A stretch of 64,000 nt of DNA, taken from assembly GCF_016906995.1 (NCBI RefSeq), contig NZ_JAFBBD010000005.1:186001-250000 (forward strand), written 5' to 3'. The DNA is from Spongiibacter marinus (GTDB lineage: Bacteria; Pseudomonadota; Gammaproteobacteria; Pseudomonadales; Spongiibacteraceae). The notes under the pieces were generated by a model, which worked only from the letters and a program-made list of their open reading frames with translations, had not been told where the DNA came from and made no database searches. This document shows, in pieces, positions 9,029 to 21,253 of the stretch; the stretch's first letter is position 1; the number at the start of each line of letters is the position of its first letter. Position numbers and translations under genes: made by a program.

Positions 9029-12000
9029 ATGAGTACAGGCCTGTACAGACCTGAAGATGTGCGCGACAACTGTGGTTTTGGGCTAATTGCCCACATGCAG
9101 GGCACTGCTAGCCACGAATTGTTGAAGACTGCCATCGAATCACTGACCTGCATGACTCACCGCGGTGGTATCGCGGCAGATGGCAAAACCGGTGATGGCT
9201 GTGGTTTGCTGTTGAAGAAGCCGGACAGCTTTCTGCGCCAAGCGGCCCGCGACGCCTTTGGCGGCGAGCTGACCGAGTTATATGGTATCGGCCAGATCTT
9301 TTTAAGCCAGGACGAAGGCAAGGCGGCGGCTGCGCGCGCGACTCTTGAAAAGATTCTTGGTGAAAACGGCCTGCAGCAAGCGGGCTGGCGCCCTGTGCCG
9401 GTCGATGCATCGGTGTGTGGTGATATCGCCTTGGCAAGCCTGCCACGCATTGAGCAGCTGTTTATCAACGTTGAAGGCCTGACTGCCCAAGAGCTGACCA
9501 CGCGCCTGTTTATTGTGCGTCGTCAAGTCGAAATGGCGCTCGCTGATGACAGTGAGTTTTACATTTGTAGCCTGTCCGCCGATGTCGTGTCATACAAAGG
9601 CTTGGTCATGCCGGTGGATTTGCCCCATTTCTACCTCGACCTTGCCAACCCCGAGTTGGAAACGGCGATTTGTGTTTTCCACCAACGCTTCTCTACCAAC
9701 ACCATGCCGCGCTGGCCCTTGGCTCAGCCATTCCGCATGCTGGCTCACAATGGTGAAATCAATACCGTTGAGGGCAACCGCAACTGGGCGGACGCGCGCA
9801 CCAAGAATTTCAGCAGCCCCCGCATCCCCGATGTAGAGGCTCTGGCGCCGCTGGTGAATCGCACGGGCTCTGACTCGTCAAGCCTGGATAATATGCTTGA
9901 GCTGTTGGTGGCCGGTGGTATGGATCTGTTCCGTGCCGTTCGCATGCTGGTGCCACCTGCTTGGCAAAATATCGAACACATGGATGCTGACTTGAAGGCA
10001 TTCTACGAATATAACTCCATGCACATGGAACCCTGGGATGGCCCTGCGGGTTTGGTAATGACCGACGGCCGCTACGCGGTATGTATGTTGGACCGCAACG
10101 GTTTGCGTCCGTCACGCTGGGTCATCACCAAAAATGGTTTCATCACCGTTGCCTCGGAAATCGGCACCTACGGCTACCAGCCAGATGACGTCGTTGCCAA
10201 GGGGCGCGTTGGGCCAGGGCAGATTCTGGTTGTCGATACCGAGACCGGCGAAGTCCTGCACACGAAAGATGTCGATGAGCGGCTGAAAAGCGCCCACCCC
10301 TACAAACAGTGGTTGCGTGATAACGCGAATCGCCTGCAGGATCAGCTCGGCCAGGGCAATCGCCCGGCGTTGCCCGAAGCGGATCACTTGGAAAGCCTGC
10401 AAAAATATTTCCAGGTAAGCTTTGAAGAGCGCGAGCAAGTGCTGTCGCCTCTGGCCGATAGCGGCAACGAAGCCGTTGGTTCGATGGGTGATGACACGCC
10501 AATGGCTGTGCTGTCGCGCAGCGAGCGGTCGCTGTACGACTACTTCCGACAAAAATTCGCTCAAGTTACCAATCCGCCCATTGACCCACTTCGTGAGTCC
10601 ATCGTGATGAGTCTGGAGACGTTGCTGGGCGCCGAGCAAAATGTCTTCGAGCAAACGGCCGATCACGCTGATCGCTTGATTCTAAGCAGCCCGGTTTTGT
10701 CGCCAGACAAGTTTGACCGATTGATGGCGGTAGATTCGCCACGTTATCCGCGGGTAACCATCGACCTTTGCTACGACCCTGCAGAGAAGAACCTGCAGCA
10801 AGCCGTTCGCGATGTGGCGGCGGCGGCAGAAGACGCCGTGCGCGGTGGCGATGTGATTCTTGTGTTGAGCGACCGTGCTGTGGAGCCCGGCCTGTTGACC
10901 GTGCACAGCTTGCTGGCCACCGGTGCGGTTCACCACCACTTGATCAAGCAAGGTCTTCGCTGTGATGCCAACCTGGTAATTGAAAGTGGTAGCGCTCGCG
11001 ACTCTCACCAAATGGCCTGTCTGTTCGGTTTTGGCGCCACCGCCGTCTACCCTTATATGTCTTTTGCTGTACTGAGCGACATGCTGAGCAGCGGAGAAAT
11101 TCTCGGTGACGAGCAAACAACCTACGAAAATTACGTTAAAGGCATTAACAAAGGCCTGCTGAAGATCATGTCGAAAATGGGGATTTCATCGATCTCCTCA
11201 TACCGTGGTGCCCAGCTCTTTGAAGCCGTTGGCCTCGACGATGATGTGATCAATAGCTGCTTTAAAGGTGTGGCTAGCCGCATCGCCGGCGTTAACTTTG
11301 CTCAGCTTCAGCAAGATCAGGAAGCCCTGGCGACCATCGCCTGGTTGCCGCGCAAGCCAATCGATCAGGGTGGCTTGCTCAAGTACGTTCACGGCAAGGA
11401 ATACCACGCCTTTAACCCAGACGTTGTGATGCGTCTGCAAGAAGCGGTTAAGAGTGGTAACTACGCTGACTGGAAAAAGTACGCAGAGCTGGTGAACACA
11501 CGTCCGGTTGCTACCCTGCGCGACCTGTTGGATTTCAGCGGTGACGTCACCCCCATCCCGCTTGAGGAAGTTGAGCCTGCAGAGAAAATTCTCAGCCGCT
11601 TTGACTCCGCCGGTATGTCGCTGGGTGCATTGAGCCCCGAGGCTCATGAAGCACTAGCGGCGGCGATGAATCGCCTGGGTGCGCGTTCAAACTCCGGTGA
11701 AGGTGGTGAAGACCCTGCCCGCTTCGGTACCGAGCGCGTTTCAAAAATTAAGCAGATCGCATCGGGCCGCTTTGGTGTTACGCCTCACTACCTGGTGAAT
11801 GCCGAAGTACTGCAAATTAAAGTCGCTCAGGGCGCCAAGCCCGGTGAAGGTGGTCAGCTGCCGGGTGGCAAGGTCAATGCCTTGATCGCGCGCTTGCGCC
11901 ATTCAGTACCGGGTGTAACGCTGATTTCACCGCCGCCTCACCACGATATTTACTCTATCGAGGATTTGGCTCAGCTGATTTTCGACCTCAAGCAGGTGAA

Positions 12001-13477
12001 CCCGCAGGCGCTGGTGTCGGTGAAGCTGGTATCTGAGCCCGGTGTGGGCACCATCGCCGCTGGTGTGGCGAAGGCCTATGCGGACTTGATCACTATTTCC
12101 GGTTACGACGGTGGTACGGCGGCGAGCCCGATCACGTCCATCCGTTATGCTGGCTCACCTTGGGAGCTCGGTCTGGCAGAAGCCCAGCAAACGCTGCGTG
12201 GCAATGGCCTGCGCGGTAAAGTGCGGGTGCAAACCGACGGTGGCCTGAAGACCGGCCTGGATGTCGTGAAAGCGGCTATCCTCGGCGCAGAGAGTTTCGG
12301 CTTTGGTACCACGCCGATGGTAGCTCTGGGCTGTAAGTACCTGCGTATCTGTCACTTGAATAACTGTGCTACCGGGGTTGCGACTCAGGACGAACGCCTG
12401 CGTGACGACCACTTTATCGGCACTGTTGAAATGGTGATGAACTTCTTCAAGTTCGTCGCAGAAGAAACGCGTGAGTGGATGGCGCAGATTGGCGTACGCA
12501 GCATGGATGAGCTGATCGGCCGCACCGACTTGCTTGTTCAAAAAGCAGGCGAGACGGAAAAGCAGGGACTGTTGGACCTGTCGCCCATTCTTCACAAAGA
12601 TGCCGATGCTGAAGGTCAGCCAGAGTTTTGCCAGGTTGCCCTCAACGAGCCCTTCGATAAAGGCGAAAAAGCCGAAGCAATGGTGGCGGCTGTATTGTCG
12701 GCCATCGAAGCAAAATCGGGCGGCGAGTATAGCTTCCACGTCAATAACTGTGACCGTTCAATTGGTGCGCGGATATCCGGTGAAATTGCCAAGCGTCACG
12801 GCAATCTGGATATGGAAGATGCACCGATTGTGTTGCGCTTGGAAGGTACTGCCGGCCAGAGCTTTGGTGTGTGGAACGCGGGCGGCCTGCATATGTACCT
12901 CGAAGGCGATGCCAACGACTACGTGGGTAAAGGTATGGCGGGCGGTAAGCTGGTGATATATCCCCCGCGTGGCAGTGCCTTTGCCAGCCAGGAAACCTCT
13001 ATTGTCGGCAACACCTGCCTTTACGGCGCGACCGGCGGTAAGTTGTTTGCGGCAGGTACTGCGGGTGAGCGTTTCGCAGTGCGCAACTCCGGGTCTCATG
13101 CCGTGATTGAGGGTGCCGGTGACCACTGCTGTGAATACATGACCGGTGGCAACGTCACCGTGTTGGGCAACACCGGGGTGAACTTTGGTGCGGGTATGAC
13201 GGGTGGTTTCGCCTACGTACTCGACGAAGAGAACACCTTCGTAGATCGCTATAACAGTGAACTGGTGGAGATCTGCCGGATCACCTCTGAGTCACTGGAA
13301 GCTTACCGCGCTCATTTGCGCGGCAATATCGAAGAGTTTGTTGAGGAAACAGGCAGTGCCTGGGGGCAGCATATTCTCGATAATTTCGACGACTACATCG
13401 GCAAGTTCTGGATGATCAAGCCAAAAGCAGCAAGCCTCAGCCGCCTGCTGGAAACCACCAGACGGCGTCCGGAATAA
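9029..13477 (+). CDS. gltB: Glutamate synthase (NADPH) large subunit GltB
   Basis: Transfers the amide nitrogen of glutamine to 2-oxoglutarate; the main ammonium assimilation route together with glutamine synthetase. 1482 aa from ATG 9029. Upstream in-frame starts from 8909 would add 40 residues without family resemblance and overlap the promoter. The N-terminal amidotransferase nucleophile is Cys15 ([12 protein letters not shown]), exposed after propeptide removal. Central and FMN-binding synthase domains follow (about 440-1200). The 3Fe-4S cluster motif is [19 protein letters not shown]. The C-terminal beta-helix domain has the repeated G-x-x-G-x-x-x-G pattern ([16 protein letters not shown]). 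gltD follows 28 bases later. Confidence 0.98.
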   Translation: MSTGLYRPEDVRDNCGFGLIAHMQGTASHELLKTAIESLTCMTHRGGIAADGKTGDGCGLLLKKPDSFLRQAARDAFGGELTELYGIGQIFLSQDEGKAAAARATLEKILGENGLQQAGWRPVPVDASVCGDIALASLPRIEQLFINVEGLTAQELTTRLFIVRRQVEMALADDSEFYICSLSADVVSYKGLVMPVDLPHFYLDLANPELETAICVFHQRFSTNTMPRWPLAQPFRMLAHNGEINTVEGNRNWADARTKNFSSPRIPDVEALAPLVNRTGSDSSSLDNMLELLVAGGMDLFRAVRMLVPPAWQNIEHMDADLKAFYEYNSMHMEPWDGPAGLVMTDGRYAVCMLDRNGLRPSRWVITKNGFITVASEIGTYGYQPDDVVAKGRVGPGQILVVDTETGEVLHTKDVDERLKSAHPYKQWLRDNANRLQDQLGQGNRPALPEADHLESLQKYFQVSFEEREQVLSPLADSGNEAVGSMGDDTPMAVLSRSERSLYDYFRQKFAQVTNPPIDPLRESIVMSLETLLGAEQNVFEQTADHADRLILSSPVLSPDKFDRLMAVDSPRYPRVTIDLCYDPAEKNLQQAVRDVAAAAEDAVRGGDVILVLSDRAVEPGLLTVHSLLATGAVHHHLIKQGLRCDANLVIESGSARDSHQMACLFGFGATAVYPYMSFAVLSDMLSSGEILGDEQTTYENYVKGINKGLLKIMSKMGISSISSYRGAQLFEAVGLDDDVINSCFKGVASRIAGVNFAQLQQDQEALATIAWLPRKPIDQGGLLKYVHGKEYHAFNPDVVMRLQEAVKSGNYADWKKYAELVNTRPVATLRDLLDFSGDVTPIPLEEVEPAEKILSRFDSAGMSLGALSPEAHEALAAAMNRLGARSNSGEGGEDPARFGTERVSKIKQIASGRFGVTPHYLVNAEVLQIKVAQGAKPGEGGQLPGGKVNALIARLRHSVPGVTLISPPPHHDIYSIEDLAQLIFDLKQVNPQALVSVKLVSEPGVGTIAAGVAKAYADLITISGYDGGTAASPITSIRYAGSPWELGLAEAQQTLRGNGLRGKVRVQTDGGLKTGLDVVKAAILGAESFGFGTTPMVALGCKYLRICHLNNCATGVATQDERLRDDHFIGTVEMVMNFFKFVAEETREWMAQIGVRSMDELIGRTDLLVQKAGETEKQGLLDLSPILHKDADAEGQPEFCQVALNEPFDKGEKAEAMVAAVLSAIEAKSGGEYSFHVNNCDRSIGARISGEIAKRHGNLDMEDAPIVLRLEGTAGQSFGVWNAGGLHMYLEGDANDYVGKGMAGGKLVIYPPRGSAFASQETSIVGNTCLYGATGGKLFAAGTAGERFAVRNSGSHAVIEGAGDHCCEYMTGGNVTVLGNTGVNFGAGMTGGFAYVLDEENTFVDRYNSELVEICRITSESLEAYRAHLRGNIEEFVEETGSAWGQHILDNFDDYIGKFWMIKPKAASLSRLLETTRRRPE

Positions 13478-13481
13478 GTAG

Positions 13482-14924
<1,443 letters not shown>

Positions 14925-14926
14925 CC

Positions 14927-14990
14927 AACGACGGACGCCGAGCCCGGTTGTAGCAGCATTGCTGTGCCGACCGTGCTCGGCGTCGTCGTG
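14927..14990 (+). repeat. Long inverted repeat between gltD and hemE
   Basis: GACGCCGAGC (14934-14943) pairs perfectly with GCTCGGCGTC (14975-14984). With a one-base bulge the pairing extends outward through ACGACG/CGTCGT to about 15 bp, and inward through CGGT/ACCG. No run of T follows, so it is not a classical terminator. It may end gltBD transcription partially or stabilise an RNA end before hemE. Confidence 0.55.
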
Positions 14991-15012
14991 TTTGAAGCAA
15001 GGTGATGGTGCC

Positions 15013-16077
15013 ATGAGTGAATTGAAAAACGATACGTTTTTACGGGCGTTAATGCGCCAGCCGGTGGATTACACGCCGGTATGGATGATGCGTCAGGCTG
15101 GCAGGTATTTGCCTGAGTATCGGGCGACACGCGGTAAAGCGGGCGATTTTCTGTCGCTTTGCAAAAACACAGAGCTGGCTTGTGAAGTGACCCTACAGCC
15201 GCTGGAGCGCTACCCGCTCGATGCCGCTATCCTGTTCTCGGATATATTGACGATTCCCGACGCCATGGGCCTGGGGCTGTATTTTGAAACCGGAGAGGGG
15301 CCGCGCTTTCGCAAAACGGTGCGCAGCATGGCTGACGTAGAGGCGCTGCCGGTTGTCGATGGTGAAAACGACCTGACCTATGTCTGTGACGCCGTGCGAG
15401 CGATTCGCAGCGCTCTCAATGGTCGCGTGCCGCTTATCGGCTTTTCTGGCAGCCCGTGGACACTGGCCACCTATATGGTAGAAGGCGGCGGCTCTAAAGA
15501 TCACGGGCGCTGCAAGGCGTTGGCGTTCGATGAGCCGGAAACCATGCACGCCCTTCTGGACAAGCTGGCGCAGAGCGTTACCGCTTATTTGAATGACCAG
15601 ATTCGCGCCGGTGCGCAAGCGGTGCAGATATTTGATACCTGGGGCGGTGCGTTGGGGCACCGTGCCTACCAAGAGTTTAGCCTGCGCTATATGAAGCAGA
15701 TCGTCGATGGCTTGATCAAAGAGCACGACGGCCGTGCCGTACCCGCAATTCTGTTCACGAAAAATGGTGGCCAGTGGCTGGAGAGTATGGCCGATACCGG
15801 CGCTAATGCACTGGGCCTGGACTGGACGACGGATATTGGCGCGGCGCGCAAACGGGTTGGCGACAAAGTGGCGCTGCAGGGCAATATGGACCCCGCTATG
15901 CTGCGCGCCTCACCCAAGCGGATTCGTGAAGAAGTGGCGACCATTCTCGCCGAGTATGGCAGTGGTGTGGGTCATGTTTTCAACCTGGGCCACGGTATCA
16001 CGCCGGAGGTCGACCCCGAGCATGCGGGGGCCTTTATCAACGCGGTGAGAGAGTTGTCGCCGGAATACCACCGCTAA
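15013..16077 (+). CDS. hemE: Uroporphyrinogen decarboxylase HemE
   Basis: Cytosolic enzyme that removes four carboxyl groups from uroporphyrinogen III to give coproporphyrinogen III in haem synthesis. 354 aa. The start is the ATG at 15013 ([15 protein letters not shown]) with AAGG upstream; an in-frame start at 14959 would run through the inverted repeat and is rejected. [16 protein letters not shown] is the substrate-binding signature and [20 protein letters not shown] the second. Downstream of gltBD as in Pseudomonas. A strong terminator follows. Confidence 0.97.
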   Translation: MSELKNDTFLRALMRQPVDYTPVWMMRQAGRYLPEYRATRGKAGDFLSLCKNTELACEVTLQPLERYPLDAAILFSDILTIPDAMGLGLYFETGEGPRFRKTVRSMADVEALPVVDGENDLTYVCDAVRAIRSALNGRVPLIGFSGSPWTLATYMVEGGGSKDHGRCKALAFDEPETMHALLDKLAQSVTAYLNDQIRAGAQAVQIFDTWGGALGHRAYQEFSLRYMKQIVDGLIKEHDGRAVPAILFTKNGGQWLESMADTGANALGLDWTTDIGAARKRVGDKVALQGNMDPAMLRASPKRIREEVATILAEYGSGVGHVFNLGHGITPEVDPEHAGAFINAVRELSPEYHR

Positions 16078-16086
16078 ACAACGCAT

Positions 16087-16115
16087 AAAAAAACCACGCT
16101 AAGCGTGGTTTTTTT
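16087..16115 (+). terminator. Intrinsic terminator after hemE (works in both directions)
   Basis: AAACCACGC and GCGTGGTTT pair around a 3-base loop, flanked by A7 on the left and T7 on the right. It can therefore terminate hemE on the plus strand and the convergent membrane-protein gene on the minus strand. Confidence 0.9.
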
Positions 16116-16134
16116 ATGGCTGCCTTGTGCCGGC

Positions 16135-16689
16135 TCAGGGCATAACCTCAACAAAGTGCCGCCAGCGGTTCTGCAAGCCGATTACCCATGCCGGAGCACC
16201 TTCCCCGGTGCCGGAGAATTCCAGCTCGGGGTAGTGTGCGGTCACGCGGTTCAGGGCGCTTTGCTCACGACTGCCCGCATCGATCATTAGCAGGTGTCGC
16301 CCGCTACTCAGTGCTTGTTCAAAGCGCTTGAAGTCGTGGTGAGGCTCCTGAATACCGAATAAGCCGCCTTCCCAGGTGAAAAAGCCCAGAACCACGATTG
16401 CCAGAAAAACAAAGGGTGTCCAGCCGGCAATCTGCGTTACCCCAGAATAGTGAGCGCTCGCTAACACTAGGGCGAAGCCACCTAGGCCGATGAGTGCTCC
16501 GCGCTGCATGGCAAACACAACATCTTTGCGCAGTACCGCCTCCACCTCGTTGAGTTTACGCTGGGCGACACCACTATCATCGTGGCTGAGTACATGAATT
16601 TGAGGACGGGACAGGCCGTTCTCTTCCAGGTCGTGTTCAATGGCGGCTAACTTGTCGAGATTGTCCGCCAGAAAGAAATATCTTTTCAT
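16135..16689 (-). CDS. Conserved inner-membrane protein, function unknown
   Basis: 184 aa. An N-terminal soluble stretch (MKRYFFLADNLDKLAAIEHDL) with a small alpha/beta look is followed by two hydrophobic segments (about 65-82 and 88-106) and a C-terminal soluble part ending WRHFVEVMP. Similar Pseudomonas proteins exist and have been loosely labelled as NAD/FAD-utilising or cell-division proteins, but no motif here supports that. GGGAG lies upstream of the ATG at 16689. Monocistronic, convergent with hemE, 224 bases from the divergent DUF1415 gene. Confidence 0.8.
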   Translation of the reverse strand: MKRYFFLADNLDKLAAIEHDLEENGLSRPQIHVLSHDDSGVAQRKLNEVEAVLRKDVVFAMQRGALIGLGGFALVLASAHYSGVTQIAGWTPFVFLAIVVLGFFTWEGGLFGIQEPHHDFKRFEQALSSGRHLLMIDAGSREQSALNRVTAHYPELEFSGTGEGAPAWVIGLQNRWRHFVEVMP

Positions 16690-16913
16690 TGACTGCTCCC
16701 AATCTTATTCGCGGCGAGAACGCCGAATGTGTTAAACCGCTGACACCTCGGTTGTGCTCAATGTAAGTGTAGCAGTACCTACATTACGCGCTTGGCGCGC
16801 AGCTGGCTCTGCTTATGGCGAATCCGTCTAGCGCGGGCTGGCCAAATTTCGATCAGTTATATTACGACGGGCTGGAAGGTATACTGGCGGCCTGAACAAT
16901 TGGAGAAAAGAAC

Positions 16914-17477
16914 ATGTCGGACGTCGCGGCGGGTAAGGCGCAAATAGTGGCTGAAGTGAGTGATTGGCTGGACTCAGTAGTGATTGCTCAGCAGTTGTGC
17001 CCCTTTGCGGCGAGGCCCAGGCAGCAGGGAAGCATTCGCATTGCTGTTGCCGATGAGCAAGATCCGCAGGCGCTGCTCGAACGGTGTTATGCAGAGCTGA
17101 TGAAATTGGCCGACACCGACCCCGGCACACTGGAAACCAGCCTGCTGGTGGTGCCAGCACTGCAAGAGAGTTTTGACGATTACTGGGAGTTTGTTGGCAT
17201 TGTTGAGGACCTGCTGGAGAGCAGCCCTTGGCGCGGGCAGTTTCAAGTGGCCAGTTTTCACCCCGAGTACTGTTTCGAGGGTTGCGAGGCAAGCGATCCG
17301 GCAAATTACAGCAACCGGGCGCCGTGGCCAATTCTCCACCTCTTGCGCGAGGACAGCGTAGCCGCGGCGGTGGCCAGTCACCCTGACATCCACGGCATCC
17401 CCGAGCGCAATATGGCCCTGCTGCGGGAAATGTCAGCAGAGGCGCTGGCAGGCTTGTTTCCCTGGCGCAATCGCTAG
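16914..17477 (+). CDS. DUF1415 family protein
   Basis: 187 aa, full length for the family. Conserved features are the N-terminal VIAQQLCPFA, the central FHPEYCFEG with neighbouring Cys, and SNRAPWPILHLLREDSV. Function is unknown; the Cys and His residues may suggest metal binding or a redox role, which is only a guess. GGAGAAAAG precedes the ATG. Convergent with the lipoprotein gene that follows, with 10 bases between stops. Confidence 0.88.
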   Translation: MSDVAAGKAQIVAEVSDWLDSVVIAQQLCPFAARPRQQGSIRIAVADEQDPQALLERCYAELMKLADTDPGTLETSLLVVPALQESFDDYWEFVGIVEDLLESSPWRGQFQVASFHPEYCFEGCEASDPANYSNRAPWPILHLLREDSVAAAVASHPDIHGIPERNMALLREMSAEALAGLFPWRNR

Positions 17478-17487
17478 CGCCGCAGCG

Positions 17488-18033
17488 TTAGCGCGGCGGA
17501 AATTGCGACCAAATTTCGCCAACGGCACTGTCTATTCGAGCTTGGTTAACCTTGGGGTCTTGGTCGTCCAGTTCAATGACCAGTGAACCGCGCCAGCTCA
17601 ATGCTTTGCTGGGCCCGTCTAATAAATCGATAAGAATTTGCACATTGCGATTGACCTTGTCCTTGCCGAGCGGCACGCCGACGGAGGTGCTAAGGCCGAA
17701 ATTTCCGGAGAAGCTGCCCAGCCCAATCCCCAGTCGCGGGCTGCGGTCAATGGTGTTGGCCGCCTGGGCAATGTAGTAGCGCACCAGGAAATCTGCGCCG
17801 TCAGGACGCAGCTTATACAGGCCGGCATCCAGTCGGGTTTTCAGCGCGCTTTTGACTTGTTCGGCGATAAACGGTGAGACACTTTTGTCGGCGCCGCTGT
17901 CTTCAGACCAGCTGTACTGCTGATAGCTAGCGAAGTTCGCGCGAGGATTGTAGTCGGTGCGTACATCCGTGCTGCTGCAGGCACTGACTAGCAAGGCAGT
18001 GAGCAGGCTGAGTGCAATTCGTGTGGTTGTCAT
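17488..18033 (-). CDS. DUF4136 lipoprotein
   Basis: 181 aa. The signal peptide ends with lipobox VSAC, Cys19. The rest matches DUF4136: an early YSW motif (FASYQQYSW), a middle section binding pattern DFLVRYYIA, and the C-terminal VGEIWSQFPPR. A Gly/Ser-rich loop (GIGLGSFSGNFG) lies in the centre. Outer-membrane location is inferred. Function of the family is unknown. Stand-alone gene. Confidence 0.85.
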   Translation of the reverse strand: MTTTRIALSLLTALLVSACSSTDVRTDYNPRANFASYQQYSWSEDSGADKSVSPFIAEQVKSALKTRLDAGLYKLRPDGADFLVRYYIAQAANTIDRSPRLGIGLGSFSGNFGLSTSVGVPLGKDKVNRNVQILIDLLDGPSKALSWRGSLVIELDDQDPKVNQARIDSAVGEIWSQFPPR

Positions 18034-18121
18034 GTGGAAGCCCCTTGTCGCGCTGTGCCGCGCCTAAATAGAGTATACGGTAATTAGTCCACGCTGGAGG
18101 CCATTAGTGCCCGAGCCAGCA

Positions 18122-18694
18122 TCAGGCCAGGGCGGCACATTGTTGGTGAGCCGGGCAGCTGACTATATGGTCATTAACCAAGCCCATCGCCTGTAAATAG
18201 GCGTAACAGATCGTGCTGCCAAAAAAGCGGAAGCCGCGCTTCTTCATATCTTTGCTAATGCCATCTGAAAGCGACGTAGTGGCTGGGACATCGGCCAGGC
18301 TTTGCCATTGATTTTGAATCGGTCGGTGTTCAACAAAGCCCCACAGGTAGTGGGCGAAACTGCCATATTCCTGCTGTACTTCAAGAAAGCGCTGGGCGTT
18401 ATTGATCGCGCTTTCTATCTTCATGCGGTTTCTAATAATCGAGGGGTCGGCCAATAAGCGTTCAATATCGGCCTGCGTAAATGCCGCCACATGCGGCGCG
18501 GAGAAATTGGCGAACAGCCTGCGATAGCCTTCGCGCTTACGCAGTATCGTTAGCCAGTTGAGTCCGGCCTGAGCGGACTCGAGAATCAAAAACTCGAATA
18601 ATTTGTGGTCGTCTCTGCAGGGTCTTCCCCACTCGTCGTCATGGTAGCGTCGATATTGTTCGTCACTGCCACACCAGTCACACACTTCGCTCAC
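18122..18694 (-). CDS. tag: DNA-3-methyladenine glycosylase I
   Basis: Base-excision repair enzyme removing 3-methyladenine from alkylated DNA. 190 aa, normal length. CDWCGSD at the N-terminus and the C-terminal HIVSCPAHQQC supply the Cys/His zinc-snap ligands; YHDDEWGRP contains the recognition Glu/Trp of the Tag family; LNWLTILRKREGYR and GFRFFGSTICYAYLQAMG are further family blocks. Divergent from the M48 peptidase gene. The call is firm. Confidence 0.95.
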   Translation of the reverse strand: MSEVCDWCGSDEQYRRYHDDEWGRPCRDDHKLFEFLILESAQAGLNWLTILRKREGYRRLFANFSAPHVAAFTQADIERLLADPSIIRNRMKIESAINNAQRFLEVQQEYGSFAHYLWGFVEHRPIQNQWQSLADVPATTSLSDGISKDMKKRGFRFFGSTICYAYLQAMGLVNDHIVSCPAHQQCAALA

Positions 18695-18797
18695 GGGGCG
18701 TCCTCAGTTAAGGTGATTGCCAGCCAGGCTGGAGCCTGTGCCATAATGTACAACGTATCAAACGTACTCATAGATTGCCGCTTTTTGGAGAGAAGGA

Positions 18798-19589
18798 ATG
18801 AAAACAATACGGATCGTCGCCCTTGCTGCCGCCGTACTTACCCTGCTTGCCTGCGTTGAGTCTCCCACTGGGCGGCGACAAATGATGTTGTTTTCTAACG
18901 GCGAAATGTCGCAGATGGGTGTCGCGGCCTTCGATGAAATGAAGCAGAAGATGACGGTCAATCGCGACGGCAAGGTCAACGGCTATGTCACCTGTGTTGC
19001 CGATGCAATCACGGCGCGTTTACCTGCACAGTGGCGCGGCAGTTGGGAAGTGGTGGTGTTTGAGGAAAAGTCTGCCAATGCCTTTGCGCTGCCCGGTAAG
19101 AAAATTGGCGTGCATACTGGCATCTTTAGTGTCGCGAAAAATGCCGACCAGCTGGCAACCGTGCTCGGACATGAAGTTGCCCACGTCTTGGCTCACCACA
19201 GTGCAGAGAGAATGTCGTTGCAAAGCGTTACCGGCACTGGTGCTCAGCTGCTGGCGGTGTTGCTGGGCGACAGTCCACAGAAAGCCACGGTGATGGGTAT
19301 GCTGGGTCTCGGTGCGCAATATGGCTTGGTGCTGCCCTACGGCCGCGCCCAGGAGTCTGAAGCCGATGTATTGGGAGTAGACCTGATGGCGCGAGCCGGC
19401 TTTAACCCGGCAGCCAGTATCGATTTATGGAAAAACATGAGCGCCGCGGGCAATGGCCAGCCGCCCGAGTTTATGTCGACCCACCCCTCTCACCAAACCC
19501 GGATTAACGACTTGCAGCGCCAACAGAAAAAAGCGGCGCCGCTGTATCAGCAGGCGCGCGCTCAGGGCATTCGCCCTAACTGTGGTTGA
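18798..19589 (+). CDS. M48 family zinc metallopeptidase lipoprotein
   Basis: Envelope zinc protease of the LoiP/BepA class, probably in outer-membrane protein quality control. 263 aa. Signal peptide with lipobox LLAC (Cys19). Zinc motif HEVAH at residues 125-129 and third-ligand motif ESEAD at about 186-190. Unlike BepA it has no TPR domain; length fits the short LoiP-like type. AGAGAAGG precedes the ATG at 18798. Confidence 0.92.
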   Translation: MKTIRIVALAAAVLTLLACVESPTGRRQMMLFSNGEMSQMGVAAFDEMKQKMTVNRDGKVNGYVTCVADAITARLPAQWRGSWEVVVFEEKSANAFALPGKKIGVHTGIFSVAKNADQLATVLGHEVAHVLAHHSAERMSLQSVTGTGAQLLAVLLGDSPQKATVMGMLGLGAQYGLVLPYGRAQESEADVLGVDLMARAGFNPAASIDLWKNMSAAGNGQPPEFMSTHPSHQTRINDLQRQQKKAAPLYQQARAQGIRPNCG

Positions 19590-19631
19590 GCAGTCGTTGT
19601 CGCAGCAGACATTTGTTTTCGCGTACAAGCC

Positions 19632-20450
19632 TTAATCGTCGCAGCAGGCGCTGTGATTCATGGATAAGGCCGGTGCCTCGGTATCGGGTTTGCCAATCAC
19701 CTTGGCGGGCACGCCAGCGACGAGGCTGTGCGGCGGTACGGCTTTTAACACCACACTGCCGGCCGCTACATGGGAGCCTTCGCCAATGCGAATATTGCCG
19801 AGGATTTTTGCTCCCGCGCTGATCAACACGCCGTCTGCCACTTTGGGGTGGCGGTCGCCATGTTCCTTGCCCGTTCCTCCCAGTGTCACCGACTGCATAA
19901 GTGAAACATTGTTGCCGACAACGGCGGTCTCGCCGATCACGATACCGGTGGCGTGATCCATCAATACCCCGTGTCCCACCTTTGCGGCAGGGTGAATATC
20001 GACACCGAACTCACAGCTTATGCGGTTCTGAAAAAACAGCGCCAATGAGCTGCGCCCCTGGCGCCACAGCCAGTGGGCAACGCGGTAGGACTGCAGAGCG
20101 TGATAACCCTTAAAATACAGGAAGGGCACTGACAACAAGCTGCAGGCTGAATCGCGCTCCAGCACGGCGCACAGGTCGGCGCGCAATGCTTTGCGAATGC
20201 AGGGCTCAGCGGCAAATGCCTGATCGATCACTTCTCGGACCAACAGGCTCGACGCTGCGGGGCTGTCCAGCATATGTGCCAAGTGATAGCTCAGGGCATC
20301 TTCAAGGCGGTCGTGATTGAGTATGGTGGCGTGCAGGAAACTGGCGAGCACAGGCTCGCGTTCAACTTCTGCGGCGGTTTCCTCTCGGATACTTTGCCAA
20401 ACCTTGTCGTCGTGGGCGGAGCTGCTCATGGTGTTGTCATCTGTATTCAT
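19632..20450 (-). CDS. cysE: Serine O-acetyltransferase CysE
   Basis: Acetylates L-serine with acetyl-CoA, the committed step of cysteine synthesis. 272 aa, the long enterobacterial/CysE type. An alpha-helical N-terminal domain (to about 150) is followed by left-handed beta-helix hexapeptide repeats with GVDIHPAAKVG, LMDHATGIVIGE and the CoA-binding loop GGTGKEHGDRHPKV. The C-terminal tail (about 250-272) has the form that in other CysE proteins binds cysteine and OASS; it is unusually rich in Ser/Cys (SACCDD). ATG at 20450. Confidence 0.95.
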   Translation of the reverse strand: MNTDDNTMSSSAHDDKVWQSIREETAAEVEREPVLASFLHATILNHDRLEDALSYHLAHMLDSPAASSLLVREVIDQAFAAEPCIRKALRADLCAVLERDSACSLLSVPFLYFKGYHALQSYRVAHWLWRQGRSSLALFFQNRISCEFGVDIHPAAKVGHGVLMDHATGIVIGETAVVGNNVSLMQSVTLGGTGKEHGDRHPKVADGVLISAGAKILGNIRIGEGSHVAAGSVVLKAVPPHSLVAGVPAKVIGKPDTEAPALSMNHSACCDD

Positions 20451-20498
20451 CGCTCGCCGAGTATAACGCCTACGTCTGCATTCAGCATTGTTTTGCGC

Positions 20499-21173
20499 TT
20501 AATTGGCGCTGGTGCATCGCCACAGCGTTTGGCCAGCGAGCTGGTATTTTCTTTCAAAAGGCGTGAGCGGGTGTTCAGCAACAAAGGTACCGAGTTTTGC
20601 GGTTCTGCCCGCTATTTTCAGCGCGTGGGCAAACTCTTGTACGTATACCGGCCAGTTGCTGCGCAGCTCAATTTGTCCACCCAGGGTTAACACGCTGGGA
20701 AATAAGGGCGAGCCATGCACCCGGTAACTAAGCTGCCCGGGTTTGGGCCAGGGGTTGGGATACAACAAATAGTGGGCGTCGGCCTGCCAACCGGCCTCGC
20801 AGGCCAGCCGCCAGAAGTCGTCCACATCCGCGCGCACTAACAGGTAGTTGTCTCTGGCGTGCTGGCAGTGCGAATTATGCTTGTCGAGGCGGGCTGCGGA
20901 TTTATCGATACCGATAACGGCGCAATCAGGATAGCGCTCAGCCAGTCGCCAGGTGCTTTCACCGACACCGCAGAACGAATCGATAATAAGAGGACTGCGC
21001 TGTTGTTGCAGCCACGTATTCGCTTCGTCAAACGCCTGCTGATTGTGCTTTGCATAGGGCTTTAAAAAGGCGTGGTGAAGGTGTTTGCGCACGACCTCTT
21101 CCAAGCGCTCGTGAATGGCGGTCTGGCTGCTTTCGATGCGCCGTGACTGCCGGCCATCGCTGGTTTTTTTCAT
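20499..21173 (-). CDS. TrmB-like SAM-dependent methyltransferase
   Basis: 224 aa. Contains the SAM-binding region IIDSFCGVGESTWRLAERYP and VIGIDKSAARL, and the TrmB-type motif LYPNPWPK followed by RVHGSPLFPSVL. TrmB proteins make 7-methylguanosine at position 46 of tRNA. This sequence differs from canonical TrmB in the segment after NPWPK (PGQLSYRVHG rather than the KKRHHKRR type) and has a basic N-terminal extension, so it may be a paralogue with another tRNA or RNA target. Downstream neighbour cysE is in the same direction, 48 bases away. Confidence 0.8.
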   Translation of the reverse strand: MKKTSDGRQSRRIESSQTAIHERLEEVVRKHLHHAFLKPYAKHNQQAFDEANTWLQQQRSPLIIDSFCGVGESTWRLAERYPDCAVIGIDKSAARLDKHNSHCQHARDNYLLVRADVDDFWRLACEAGWQADAHYLLYPNPWPKPGQLSYRVHGSPLFPSVLTLGGQIELRSNWPVYVQEFAHALKIAGRTAKLGTFVAEHPLTPFERKYQLAGQTLWRCTSAN

Positions 21174-21253
21174 GAATTGGTAACCTTGTTGGAATTGCTA
21201 CCCTCATCAAGCCCTGCGACACTGTGCGGCAATAACAACAGTGCGAGTTCGCT

